DNA from: Bacillota bacterium
Lineage (GTDB): Bacteria; Bacillota; Bacilli; Alicyclobacillales; SLC66
Direction of reading: 5' to 3'
DNA: 42,498 nucleotides
Assembly: GCA_021821185.1 (NCBI GenBank)
Contig: JAKACU010000003.1
Span: 1 to 42,498, forward strand
The position numbers and the translations under genes are program-made. Under the pieces are notes generated by a model. It made no database searches. It was not told the DNA's origin and worked only from the letters and a program-made list of their open reading frames with translations. Every line of letters begins with the position of its first letter. Positions within the stretch are counted from its first letter, which is position 1. Positions 16,744-25,710 of the stretch are shown here, in pieces.

Positions 16744-19425
16744 TTAACGGGCTGCAAGTGACCGCATAATCCCCTTTTTTGCCGTACGTCTCGCTTGCAC
16801 CGCAAAAGTCGGTATGGCTCCTGCGGCAAGAATAATCCCCCACTCCAAGAAGGACAAAACACGCGTATGAAAGATCGGTCGCAATGGCGGAATATAAATC
16901 ACCGCAAGTAGCAACAGCAAGGAACTGAGTACAGCAAAGACAAGCCACAGATTGCCAAAGATACCTCGTTCAATGATGCCATAATACACTGAGCGGCAGT
17001 CAAAGACATGAATCAGTTGTGCCATCACGAGCGTCGAAAAAGCCATTGTCTGCGCTGTTTCTAAAGGCACCTTAACCTGTAATGCACCATAAAATACGGA
17101 AAGTGTCATAAACCCGATCAAAAATCCCCGCGTGATGATTTTGCGCCCAAGCCCCCTGGCAAATATTCCTTCACGCACATCACGCGGTGGTCTTCGCATC
17201 GTGTCTTCTTCCATATCATCCACGCCAAGAGCAATTGCTGGCAACCCGTCGGTCACCAAGTTGACCCACAAAATTTGAATGGGTAACAAAGGTAAAGGCA
17301 GACCAGCGACCATCGCTAAAAACATCGTGACAATTTCGCCGACATTAGAAGCTAGCAAATAGCGAATAAACTTTCGAATATTATCGTAAATCCCTCTTCC
17401 TTCTTCAATTGCGGCTACAATCGTAGCAAAATTATCATCGGCAAGGATTAGAGCGGAAGCGTCTTTAGCTACATCAGTCCCTGTTTTCCCCATAGCAATG
17501 CCAATATCGGCCGCTTTGATTGCCGGTGCATCATTAACTCCATCACCAGTCATGGCTACCACATGACCATTTTGTTGAAGCGCACGCACGATGCGAAGTT
17601 TATGCAAAGGGGAGACGCGTGCAAAGACATAGACATTGTTCACACGATCTTGCAACATACGATCCGTCATGGTATCAAGCTCAGCCCCTGTGATCACCTC
17701 ACCGTCTCGCAGCAAAATCCCCAAATCCCGGGCGATCGCTTCAGCCGTCCCTTTGTGATCGCCTGTAATCATGATAGTTCTGATGCCAGCGGTGCTACAT
17801 TCAGCGATTGCCTGTTTGACTTCAGACCGCGGTGGATCGGTGATACCCACGAATCCCACAAAGACCAAATCTCTTTCCATGCGGTCCGTGTCACCTTCAT
17901 ATTGATGGACCCTCTTATACGCAAATCCGAGCGTACGCAATGCCCGATCGGTCATATCCGAGAGTTTTTTGAGAATAAGTTCTCGGTGAGCCTTCGTCAT
18001 GACCTCGATACGTCCATTCATCATCACCTGCGTAGAACGTTCAAGAAGCAAATCAGGCGCACCCTTAACCCATAATTGCAAACCATCATCTTGTTTCACA
18101 ATGACAGACATGCGTTTTCTGTCCGAATCAAAAGGCAGTTCGTACATACGCGCATCAGGAGGGAAGTTCATTACTTTCCGGCCCAAAGTTAATAACGCCG
18201 CTTCCGTAGGATCACCCAAAGCCATAATCTGCCCGTGTTCATCGGTCAAAGAAGCATTATTGCAGGTCACGCCAATGCGCACCAAAAGGGACAACGCTGG
18301 ATCGTTTTCTTTAACAGGTATACCCCCTGCCAAAACTCGACCAAGAGGTTGATATCCATCTCCTTCAACCATCAAAGATCGCGAATCGATAAAAATTTCT
18401 TTCACTGTCATCTGATTTTTTGTCAAGGTACCTGTTTTATCCGAACAAATCACGGTGGCACAACCCAATGTTTCCACGGACGGCAATTTACGCACGATCG
18501 CTTTGCGCTTGATCATCCGCTGTACGCCAAGGGCTAAGGCGATCGTCACAATAGCAGGTAAACCCTCTGGAATCGCCGCCACCGCCAAGCTGACGCCGGC
18601 TAGAAACATTTCATAGATGGCATGGCCATGAATGACGCCAGCCACAACCACAATGAAAGTAATGGCAAGCGAAAGATACACGAGAATTTGACCTAATTGC
18701 GTGAGCCTATCTTCTAGTGGTGTCGTGGAATTTTCACTGGACTGGATAAGGTTTGCGATACGCCCCATCTCCGTATTCATCCCGGTAGCCACGACTACGG
18801 CCTCACCCACACCGCGCGTCGTCATCGTACCCATGTACAACATATTCACACGATCACCAAGCGCCGCCGAGGGATCACTAACCGCTGCCACTTTTTTCAC
18901 AGATGGGATGGATTCTCCCGTGAGTGCTGATTCTTCAACCTGCAATTCACTGACTTCAAGCGATCGGCAATCAGCAGGCACACGATCTCCCGCTGAAAGG
19001 CCGATTACATCGCCTGGAACAAGTTCTTTGGCTGGGATCTCGTGCCAAGTGTGATCGCGCAGCACACGAGCAACTGGCGCCGTCAATTCACGCAACGATT
19101 GCAAGGATCGTTCTGCTTTGACTTGTTGAAAGAATCCTAACAAGGCATTGGCAAACACAATGATCATGATCGTTACAGCGTCAGTAAATTCACCAAGTAA
19201 ACCTGAGATAAGCGTCGCAGCCAGCAAAACAATCACCATGAAATTACGAAACTGCTCAAAAAACACGCTAAGGAAGGAAATGCGATTTGGTTCGAGGAGA
19301 CGATTTTCACCATGGATTTGTTGCCTTAGTGGGATATCTTGTGACAGCAAACCATTTTTATCTGTGCCTAACGTAGCAAGAACCTCATCTTTAGAAAGCG
19401 TGTGCCACAAAAGTTCCTTTGTCAA
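16744..19425 (-). CDS. SERCA-type P-type calcium-transporting ATPase (YloB family)
   Basis: An 893-residue P2A ATPase. It has an N-terminal cation ATPase domain, the LTGES actuator motif (EESALTGES), the transmembrane PEGLPAIV motif, the phosphorylation site [22 protein letters not shown] in the nucleotide domain, and [20 protein letters not shown] in the hinge. Ten membrane segments can be drawn, six of them after the hinge. Relatives expel Ca2+, and B. subtilis YloB is linked to spore heat resistance and germination. The start is a TTG with GAAGGTG seven bases upstream. It lies upstream of yicC, as in B. subtilis, and is divergent from the SDR-rqcH pair. Substrate preference for Ca over Mn is inferred from the family. 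Confidence 0.93.
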   Translation of the reverse strand: MTKELLWHTLSKDEVLATLGTDKNGLLSQDIPLRQQIHGENRLLEPNRISFLSVFFEQFRNFMVIVLLAATLISGLLGEFTDAVTIMIIVFANALLGFFQQVKAERSLQSLRELTAPVARVLRDHTWHEIPAKELVPGDVIGLSAGDRVPADCRSLEVSELQVEESALTGESIPSVKKVAAVSDPSAALGDRVNMLYMGTMTTRGVGEAVVVATGMNTEMGRIANLIQSSENSTTPLEDRLTQLGQILVYLSLAITFIVVVAGVIHGHAIYEMFLAGVSLAVAAIPEGLPAIVTIALALGVQRMIKRKAIVRKLPSVETLGCATVICSDKTGTLTKNQMTVKEIFIDSRSLMVEGDGYQPLGRVLAGGIPVKENDPALSLLVRIGVTCNNASLTDEHGQIMALGDPTEAALLTLGRKVMNFPPDARMYELPFDSDRKRMSVIVKQDDGLQLWVKGAPDLLLERSTQVMMNGRIEVMTKAHRELILKKLSDMTDRALRTLGFAYKRVHQYEGDTDRMERDLVFVGFVGITDPPRSEVKQAIAECSTAGIRTIMITGDHKGTAEAIARDLGILLRDGEVITGAELDTMTDRMLQDRVNNVYVFARVSPLHKLRIVRALQQNGHVVAMTGDGVNDAPAIKAADIGIAMGKTGTDVAKDASALILADDNFATIVAAIEEGRGIYDNIRKFIRYLLASNVGEIVTMFLAMVAGLPLPLLPIQILWVNLVTDGLPAIALGVDDMEEDTMRRPPRDVREGIFARGLGRKIITRGFLIGFMTLSVFYGALQVKVPLETAQTMAFSTLVMAQLIHVFDCRSVYYGIIERGIFGNLWLVFAVLSSLLLLLAVIYIPPLRPIFHTRVLSFLEWGIILAAGAIPTFAVQARRTAKKGIMRSLAAR

Positions 19426-19514
19426 TCATTACACCTTCCCCACATCCATGATCTTTGTACAGGCTATGCGTCAGAAAGGTCTTCTAGGACATTGATTTTT
19501 TGTAGCCCTGCATT

Positions 19515-19523
19515 TGCTATACT
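19515..19523 (+). promoter_or_regulatory. Extended -10 promoter for the SDR-rqcH unit
   Basis: TGCTATACT matches an extended -10 box, the same form as the rpmB promoter. A TTGATT lies upstream at 19492 but with 20-base spacing, so the extended -10 probably carries most of the strength. Transcription starting near 19530 would exclude the ATG at 19524 as a translation start. Confidence 0.5.
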
Positions 19524-19559
19524 ATGATTGACACCTTATTGAAAGGGAGTGAATCCTTG

Positions 19560-20504
19560 ATGCGTAAAGCTTTAATCACAGGTAGCGCAAGTGGTTTAGC
19601 TGTTGCCTTTGCGCGCAAACTAGCAGCGCAAGGATTTACGATCATCCTGAATTATCGAACCTCAAAAGCGCGATGCGAAGCGTTAGCGTCCCAATTGCAC
19701 GATGAATTTGCCATCTCTGTTCTCACCGTACAAGCTGATATGACCAATGCCCTTGATATTGACAACATGATGAATGAGATCGAACAACAATGTGGTGCTG
19801 TTGACACCGTCGTACATAGCGCTGGACCGTTTGTTTTTCAACGCAAGCGATTAACAGAGTATAGTGTCCTTGAATGGGATCATATGATAGCTGGAAACTT
19901 ATCCTCTGCATTCCATCTCTTTAAACGAACCATCCCCTTGATGCGCCCGCTCGGTTTTGGCCGCATCATCACCGTCGGTTTTGATCGCGTAGAGCAAGCC
20001 CCTGGTTGGGTCTACCGTTCTGCGTACGCCGCGGCCAAAGTAGGTCTCGCATCCTTAACTCGCACCATTGCACTTGAGGAGCAAGAAAATGGAATTACCG
20101 CCAATATGATCTGTCCAGGTGACATTCGCGGCAAAGATAAAGAAGCTGATTTTTGTGAAGACGACTTTATTCGACCTTTACGTACGCCCATAGGTGCCGA
20201 TCTGGCTCATATGATTTCATTTTTAGTTGATGAAAAATCGCAATTTATCACGGGTAACGTCATTCGCGTCGCAGGGGAAACCGATGTGATCACCCACTTT
20301 GATCAAGGTAAACGCGATGTGATCGACCAGACGTTCTTACAACCAGGATCTAGCGTCATCGTGCTTCCGTGGCGCAAGCGTGGTGTGATCGTTAACCGTC
20401 ATGATCGTCATAATCGACGTTCCATTTATACGGTACAAGTGAATGATAAAATTGAGCGTTTCACGGTAGATCAGTTGTTGGAGGTAGAAACAGATGGCTT
20501 ATGA
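19560..20504 (+). CDS. SDR family protein with degenerate active site and basic C-terminal domain
   Basis: A 314-residue protein. Residues 1-245 form a Rossmann short-chain dehydrogenase fold: a degenerate TGSASGLA nucleotide loop (third glycine replaced by alanine), D60 in VQADM, HSAGP at 86-90, N113, and Tyr156/Lys160 in SAYAAAK. The catalytic serine normally 13 residues before the tyrosine is Arg143, so classical dehydrogenase chemistry may be lost. Residues about 250-314 are an extra basic beta-rich segment (GSSVIVLPWRKRGVIVNR, then VQVNDKIERFTVDQLLEVE) that resembles an SH3/KOW-like barrel. The start is the ATG at 19560, or the TTG three bases before it, which has GGGAG at ideal spacing. 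The end overlaps rqcH by 11 bases. Substrate unknown. Confidence 0.85.
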   Translation: MRKALITGSASGLAVAFARKLAAQGFTIILNYRTSKARCEALASQLHDEFAISVLTVQADMTNALDIDNMMNEIEQQCGAVDTVVHSAGPFVFQRKRLTEYSVLEWDHMIAGNLSSAFHLFKRTIPLMRPLGFGRIITVGFDRVEQAPGWVYRSAYAAAKVGLASLTRTIALEEQENGITANMICPGDIRGKDKEADFCEDDFIRPLRTPIGADLAHMISFLVDEKSQFITGNVIRVAGETDVITHFDQGKRDVIDQTFLQPGSSVIVLPWRKRGVIVNRHDRHNRRSIYTVQVNDKIERFTVDQLLEVETDGL

Positions 20505-22230
20505 TGGACTTGTCTTATCCGCTGCCACAAATGAAATGTCTGCGCTTTTAACAGGCGCAAGAATCGATAAAATACAGCAACCAACCGATCACGATATCGT
20601 ACTAACCGTGCGTAATGGACGTACGACGTACAAACTATTGCTTTGCGCTAACAAATCGTACCCGCGTGCCCATATCACGACGCGTTTTGCAACGCAAAAC
20701 CCTGCTATAGCGCCCATGTTTTGCATGTTAATGCGTAAACACCTAGAAGGTGCACGGATCGAGCGCATAAGTCAATTCCGCCGCGAAAGGATTCTCTTTA
20801 TTGATGTTGAAGGACGGGATGAACTTGGCGAGCCCGCCTTGCGTCGTCTCGTTCTTGAAATTATGGGTAAACACAGCAATTTACTGCTCTTGAACGCCGC
20901 TGATGGTATCATCATCGATGCCATTTCGCATGTTACATCACGTGTCAATCGGTTTCGTGAAATTCTTCCAGGACGCCCGTATGTCTATCCACCAGTACAA
21001 GATAAAAGCGATCCCTTTTTAGAAACGCGCGAAGGGTTCCTTGAAAAACGCGCCCTTCAAAAAGCAACATCGATTGAAAAATTCCTCGTACAACACTACC
21101 TGGGGATTAGTCCGTTTTTTGGTAAGGAAGTGGCTTGTCGCCTGCAAGCAAATGAAGAATGGACCGTATTTTCACAACTTCTTACGTGGTGCCAACAAAG
21201 TCAACACCCCGCTGTGATGGTTGATCAAAGAGGAGAAATGTCTGCATTTTATTTATTTGAAACTTTGCATACCGGTCTTAAAGCACAAATTAGGCCCTCA
21301 GTGAATGATTGTATCGATCTTTACTACACAGCGCGTGCGTTACGCGACATTGCTCATGCAAAAGCAGGAGCCTATCTGCGACTCATTCGTACAGAGCGCG
21401 ACAAAGCGGCCCTGAAAATCGATAAGTTCGAACAATTATTGGCTGCTTCCAAAGACGCCGAGCAATGGCGCATCTCAGGTGAATTGCTAACGGCCTACTT
21501 ATACGTTGCGCAAAAAGGGCAAACAGAAGTATGGCTACCCAATTTTTACAATGAAGAGACACCACTATGTATTGCGCTAAATCCAGCTTTAACACCGCTT
21601 GAAAACGCCAATGCCTACTTTAAGCGTTACGCAAAATACAAAAAAGGTATCGGTATTACACAAGAACAGCTAGCACTCGCTAAAGAGGAATTGGTCTATC
21701 TTGATTCGGTGCTTCACGAATTGGAAACGTGTCATGTCGAAGACCTTCCTGCCATTGAAGCAGAATTGCGATTGGTGGGGTATCTGCGCAAACAAGTTGT
21801 TGTGTCAAAGAAAAAAATAGTGATGGAAAAGAAATTTACGCCGACACGCTACGTGTCAAGTGATGATATTTCAATTATGGTTGGTAAAAACAATCAGGAA
21901 AATGACATGATCTCGCTCAAAGTAGCACGCAAAACAGATATTTGGTTGCATGTCAAAGATGCACCAGGTTCACACGTCATCATTGAACACCCGAATCCTC
22001 CTGAGTCGACGTTGCTTGAAGCTGGAATGCTCGCGGCCTATTTTAGCCGCCAACGTGATTCATCCAAAATCGCAGTGGATTACGTACCGATTAAGAATCT
22101 GTGGAAACCGAATAAAGCACGTCCAGGATTTATTCTTTTTACAGGTCAACAAACTATGCAAGTCACGATCGTAGAAGCCAAGCTTGATACTTTGCTCCAA
22201 ACACGCACCTCAACCAGCCGCCGTACGTAA
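20494..22230 (+). CDS. rqcH: Rqc2 homolog RqcH (NFACT family ribosome quality control factor)
   Basis: A 578-residue NFACT protein. It has NFACT-N (about 1-200, starting MAYDGLVLSAATNEM, with LVLEIMGKHSNLLLLN), a helix-hairpin-helix, a coiled coil (about 290-430), and NFACT-R/DUF814 (about 450-560) with ISLKVARKTDIWLHVKDAPGSHVII. RqcH binds obstructed 50S-peptidyl-tRNA complexes and recruits tRNA-Ala to add degradation-tagging alanine tails. Older annotation calls these fibronectin-binding proteins. The DR motif needed for tailing appears here as Glu98-Arg99. The ATG at 20494 has GGAGGT eight bases upstream and overlaps the SDR stop, so expression is coupled. The 3' end overlaps the convergent membrane gene by 21 bases. 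Confidence 0.95.
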   Translation: MAYDGLVLSAATNEMSALLTGARIDKIQQPTDHDIVLTVRNGRTTYKLLLCANKSYPRAHITTRFATQNPAIAPMFCMLMRKHLEGARIERISQFRRERILFIDVEGRDELGEPALRRLVLEIMGKHSNLLLLNAADGIIIDAISHVTSRVNRFREILPGRPYVYPPVQDKSDPFLETREGFLEKRALQKATSIEKFLVQHYLGISPFFGKEVACRLQANEEWTVFSQLLTWCQQSQHPAVMVDQRGEMSAFYLFETLHTGLKAQIRPSVNDCIDLYYTARALRDIAHAKAGAYLRLIRTERDKAALKIDKFEQLLAASKDAEQWRISGELLTAYLYVAQKGQTEVWLPNFYNEETPLCIALNPALTPLENANAYFKRYAKYKKGIGITQEQLALAKEELVYLDSVLHELETCHVEDLPAIEAELRLVGYLRKQVVVSKKKIVMEKKFTPTRYVSSDDISIMVGKNNQENDMISLKVARKTDIWLHVKDAPGSHVIIEHPNPPESTLLEAGMLAAYFSRQRDSSKIAVDYVPIKNLWKPNKARPGFILFTGQQTMQVTIVEAKLDTLLQTRTSTSRRT

Positions 22231-23670
22231 GGCACGCCAATTTTCGAGCGTTTTTGCCAGTTGAGCAGATACATCCATGTAATCAAACAAAGGATGCAAC
22301 AAAGGTTCACGCAGAAGCAGGATCTGTTGTGCTGCCCCTGATAAAGCATAGTGCGCATATAACACGCGAAAAATGAATTGTTCCATATCTTTGCGTCCTG
22401 CATACAAAGCAAGTGAAGCAAGCAAGACAACGATCAGCATGAGCAACTCGTCCAACTCCGGTGGATGATCGTCGGCGTGTTGCGCACCTTTTAGCCATAC
22501 CGTAACCGGCGCCAAATCTCGCAGATGAGCTTGCTCCATCATCATCTTGGCTAAAGACAGATACTCTTTGATAAGCCTCCAAGTTCCCTCTCGTCCCTTA
22601 TCTTGATCACGATACAGGTGGGCTTGTAGCAAGTGTCCAAATTGATCGGCTAAAATCGCTCGCCCCACGTAAGCGGATCCTGCCGTTTCTCGCACTAATA
22701 CTTCTTGACCGATGGCACAAATCGCTACAAAGGTACGCTCTGCAAAAAGGATATGATCGGTATGTTGTGTCGATCGATCGTCAGCTAGCGCGGACTCGGC
22801 CAACCCGTAAAGTGACGCCACAGTAGCTTCGATAAAGTGAAACAATTGCTGCCCAATGAGGCCCGTGCGAACGACTCGCTCTAACGCATGGACCACATCA
22901 CGAGCGTCTTGAATTCGTCCCTGCGATAAAGCGTCTTTGCCTAGTTCCGTCAAATTACTGAGCACGGCACTTAACATACCTGCCTCTCGCTCTTTGGCGG
23001 CGATCGTGGCGATTTCAACAAATTGGTTGGTTACCGAATTGCGCGTTTCTTTCGTGCCTTTCGTAACGATATCTTGAAGCGTCTGCAACGCGATCATGCC
23101 TGTGGTTGAATCAAGATCCACCGCTGCTCGCTTAGCAATATCACAAATCTGTTCCACTTTCGTCAGCGCATCTCGCTCACGGCCTTTTCGAATCGCAAAC
23201 AAAAACTCCTGTTCAATGGCGGCGACAATACGTTCGGGCTTTAACATTTGCATAATCGAAATCATATAAAGAATCAAAATGCCAAAACATAAAACGACGA
23301 GGACGATATCGGCGTTCATTTGTGGTTGTAAATAATTGGGTAAGGTTTGGTGAATTGGATCCGTGATTCGTGACAGTAAAAATAAACTTTGAATAATCGT
23401 CACAAGATAAAATAGCGCTAGTGATATATTGTAAGGAAATTTGATAAACAAATCGAGCACACGATGAGTATACCTAGTCGCGGTCAATTGAATCGCTACT
23501 AAAGTGATCGATATACTTAAAGCAAAAATGGTGGATAGGCAGGAGACAATCGTACTGAGATAATTTCGTGCAGAATCAGTGTCTCCAGCAAACGCTTTAG
23601 GAGACACTAAAAAGACAAACAGCATAGTGGCAATCGATACAACAGCATGTAACAGCATCTTGCGAATCAA
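22210..23670 (-). CDS. DUF2254-like membrane protein with long helical cytoplasmic domain
   Basis: A 486-residue protein of unknown function. Four hydrophobic helices occupy the N-terminal third (about 3-26, 38-62, 80-102, 120-144). The second carries STIFALSISITLVAIQLTATRYTHRVLD, written here as one helix and its exit, similar to the core of DUF2254 membrane proteins. Residues about 145-486 are helix-rich and lack recognisable catalytic motifs; their repeat-like pattern could be HEAT/TPR-type scaffolding. The TTG at 23670 is the longest start and the ATG at 23658 an alternative; neither has a clear ribosome site. It is convergent with rqcH and overlaps its last 21 bases. It lies 52 bases downstream of the MFS gene and may share its transcript. 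Confidence 0.7.
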   Translation of the reverse strand: MIRKMLLHAVVSIATMLFVFLVSPKAFAGDTDSARNYLSTIVSCLSTIFALSISITLVAIQLTATRYTHRVLDLFIKFPYNISLALFYLVTIIQSLFLLSRITDPIHQTLPNYLQPQMNADIVLVVLCFGILILYMISIMQMLKPERIVAAIEQEFLFAIRKGRERDALTKVEQICDIAKRAAVDLDSTTGMIALQTLQDIVTKGTKETRNSVTNQFVEIATIAAKEREAGMLSAVLSNLTELGKDALSQGRIQDARDVVHALERVVRTGLIGQQLFHFIEATVASLYGLAESALADDRSTQHTDHILFAERTFVAICAIGQEVLVRETAGSAYVGRAILADQFGHLLQAHLYRDQDKGREGTWRLIKEYLSLAKMMMEQAHLRDLAPVTVWLKGAQHADDHPPELDELLMLIVVLLASLALYAGRKDMEQFIFRVLYAHYALSGAAQQILLLREPLLHPLFDYMDVSAQLAKTLENWRALRTAAG

Positions 23671-23722
23671 CAGGCATCATTCCCGCAACAGTCTACTGCG
23701 TAGTGTTCCCGAAATCCTCCCC

Positions 23723-24988
23723 TTACAAACTTGCTGTTGCGTTACTACTTTGTGACATGACCGCTTTGGCCACGACAAAAAAGAAAAATAATCCACCGCC
23801 TGCGCGAACTAAGGTAGATATGATCATCGCTGGATCCATGGAAATCAACGACAACAAATTGACTCCGATCTCAGGTGCAACAAATCCCACAAAGCCCATG
23901 ACGATGTTAAAATGCGCAATATATGCCGTGCGATGTTCTAATGGCGCGACGTCCAAGAGATGGTTAAATTGCAACACATTGACTCCCGCAACAAAGGTAC
24001 CTGTTAACAGATTGATGACCACAAGGTACACCATGCCTGTTGAAAGCATGGTAAGGACAGGGGAAACTGCCATGCCAAAGCAGGCGATCGCAAGTGTCAT
24101 GGAGTTACCGAATTTCTCCGAGAGTTTCCCCCAATACATATACGTCACAATTTGTGATACCTGGTTGGCAACAATAAAAGAACTGACCCAAATTGCGGTC
24201 GCACCAGCATACTTAATTTGAAAAATATTAAAAAGCGGCCATGCCATTTGCCATCCAACATTAAAAATGACGGCACCTATCAAAAACTTACGATAGGATG
24301 GACGGCGCAAAAAAACGACAAACATCCTAGGATTTAAAATGGCAGGTGTTTTCTTGTCGGGCCTCTGATCGACATGTTCTCTATGACGAATGAGGTAATA
24401 GATTTCCATAACGGAACATAATGCAGAAACAAAAAAGAACGCTTGGTACGGTGGAACACTAGAAACCGGAAAGAACTGTAGGATAATGCCTGGAATCAGC
24501 GTGGTAAGCATCCCAACAAAGGTAGTTATGCGATTGCGAACGCTAAAAAAATGTGCACGATGATTTTCTGGTATCAGATCACCAATTAAAGACTGCCATG
24601 ATAAAGCTGTAAACGATTGTGGAAAGTTCATAATGGCAATAAGCAAAACAACCACTAAAGCCAAAGCACTACCATGCACGAAAAAAGGTACCGTGGCAAG
24701 TAAAATATAAAAGACTCGCGCTACAAAACTAGCGCGAACGCAAAACTTCTTTTTGCTTTGTACAGCAGACATCCATAACGCACCAAGCCATGTGGCGACG
24801 ATCGCCATTAACGCTGGCAAAGAGTTAAGGAGAGCGACTTCTTGTGAAGTAGCATGCAGAGCACGAAGGACAAATAGCGGCGCAAAATTGCTAACGATAC
24901 TGATGCCAACCGTCGCATAGCTACCATTAATAACACTTAATCGCTCGTTATCGTTAACTTCTTGTTCAGAATATAAAGGCATGGACAT
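23723..24988 (-). CDS. Major facilitator superfamily transporter
   Basis: A 421-residue, roughly twelve-helix membrane protein. The N-terminal half has ALLNSLPALMAIVATWLGALW and a basic loop QSKKKF typical of the MFS loop between helices 2 and 3. The second half has YMYWGKLSEKFGNS, a repeat of the G-x3-D/E-R/K-x-G-like signature. The order of helices and the large central loop (about 215-235, with a stretch of Lys/Arg) fit a twelve-helix MFS carrier. No substrate can be assigned. It begins at an ATG with GGGAG upstream and has its own sigma-A promoter over the pyrE stop codon, so it is probably not a pyrimidine-regulated gene, though read-through from pyrE is possible. Confidence 0.88.
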   Translation of the reverse strand: MSMPLYSEQEVNDNERLSVINGSYATVGISIVSNFAPLFVLRALHATSQEVALLNSLPALMAIVATWLGALWMSAVQSKKKFCVRASFVARVFYILLATVPFFVHGSALALVVVLLIAIMNFPQSFTALSWQSLIGDLIPENHRAHFFSVRNRITTFVGMLTTLIPGIILQFFPVSSVPPYQAFFFVSALCSVMEIYYLIRHREHVDQRPDKKTPAILNPRMFVVFLRRPSYRKFLIGAVIFNVGWQMAWPLFNIFQIKYAGATAIWVSSFIVANQVSQIVTYMYWGKLSEKFGNSMTLAIACFGMAVSPVLTMLSTGMVYLVVINLLTGTFVAGVNVLQFNHLLDVAPLEHRTAYIAHFNIVMGFVGFVAPEIGVNLLSLISMDPAMIISTLVRAGGGLFFFFVVAKAVMSQSSNATASL

Positions 24989-25018
24989 TCTCCCGTTTAC
25001 TTCATATAATCCACTGCC

Positions 25019-25048
25019 ATTATAAGGTGGTATTCAGCAAACGGTCAA
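25019..25048 (-). promoter_or_regulatory. Sigma-A promoter of the MFS gene
   Basis: On the minus strand TTGACC (25048-25043) is followed by 18 bases and a perfect TATAAT (25024-25019). The -35 box overlaps the pyrE TGA stop codon. It lies about 30 bases before the MFS start codon. Confidence 0.72.
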
Positions 25049-25698
25049 CGACTGATCGCGTAACTATGCGGGTCTTCACGAAAGCGTAACAAGGTTGAAA
25101 CATCCTCTTTTTGTAAGTACCCATGTTGGGCAGCGACGTCGACGAGGGTCCTGAAGTCTGTGATCGCAATGAGCGGAACTCCTGCCTGCGAAAAAGCTTG
25201 TGCGGTTTCTTCAAACCCGTATGTAAAGATGGCCAAGGCGAACGAAACAATCGCCCCTTCTTCGCGCAACCCGGTTATCGCGCTAATCACACTGCCGCCT
25301 GTCGACACCGTATCTTCCACCACCACAACTTGTTGATCCGGAAGCAGTCTCCCTTCCACAAGATTTTTCTTCCCGTGATCTTTTGCACTGCTGCGCACAT
25401 ACACCATCGGTAAGCGTAGACGATCTGCCGCTACTGCTGCATGAGCGATACCAGCTGTTGCAGTTCCCGCCACACACTCAATGTTCGCTCCATACTGATA
25501 AATGCATTCCGTCAACCAATTGGCGATGCGTGATCGAAGCGGCGGATATGATAACGTAAGGCGGTTATCACAATACATCGGCGACTTTATGCCTGACGCC
25601 CACACATAGGGTTCCTGTGGGCGAAGCGTCACCGCACCAATCTGTAGTAAAGCAAGAGCCGCTTCTTTAGCAAATGGGGATATGACTAACGATTCCAT
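25045..25698 (-). CDS. pyrE: Orotate phosphoribosyltransferase
   Basis: A 217-residue type I phosphoribosyltransferase that joins orotate and PRPP to give OMP. It has YVWASGIKSPMYCDNR near the N-terminus, AGTATAGIAHA, the lysine loop SSAKDHGKKN, and the PRPP motif VVVVEDTVSTGGSV. The ATG at 25698 has AAGGAG eight bases upstream; the GTG nine bases earlier overlaps that ribosome site and is rejected. It is the last gene of the pyr operon, 12 bases after pyrF. No terminator was seen between it and the MFS gene. Confidence 0.97.
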   Translation of the reverse strand: MESLVISPFAKEAALALLQIGAVTLRPQEPYVWASGIKSPMYCDNRLTLSYPPLRSRIANWLTECIYQYGANIECVAGTATAGIAHAAVAADRLRLPMVYVRSSAKDHGKKNLVEGRLLPDQQVVVVEDTVSTGGSVISAITGLREEGAIVSFALAIFTYGFEETAQAFSQAGVPLIAITDFRTLVDVAAQHGYLQKEDVSTLLRFREDPHSYAISR

Positions 25699-25710
25699 GA
25701 TGTACACTCC

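Noticed and set aside
17563..18075. 170-codon plus-strand frame
   Set aside because: Antisense shadow of the calcium ATPase catalytic region, with no ribosome site or domain.
23703..24221. 172-codon plus-strand frame
   Set aside because: It is antisense to the MFS gene, which has clear membrane topology, promoter and ribosome site; the antisense frame shows no protein-like pattern.
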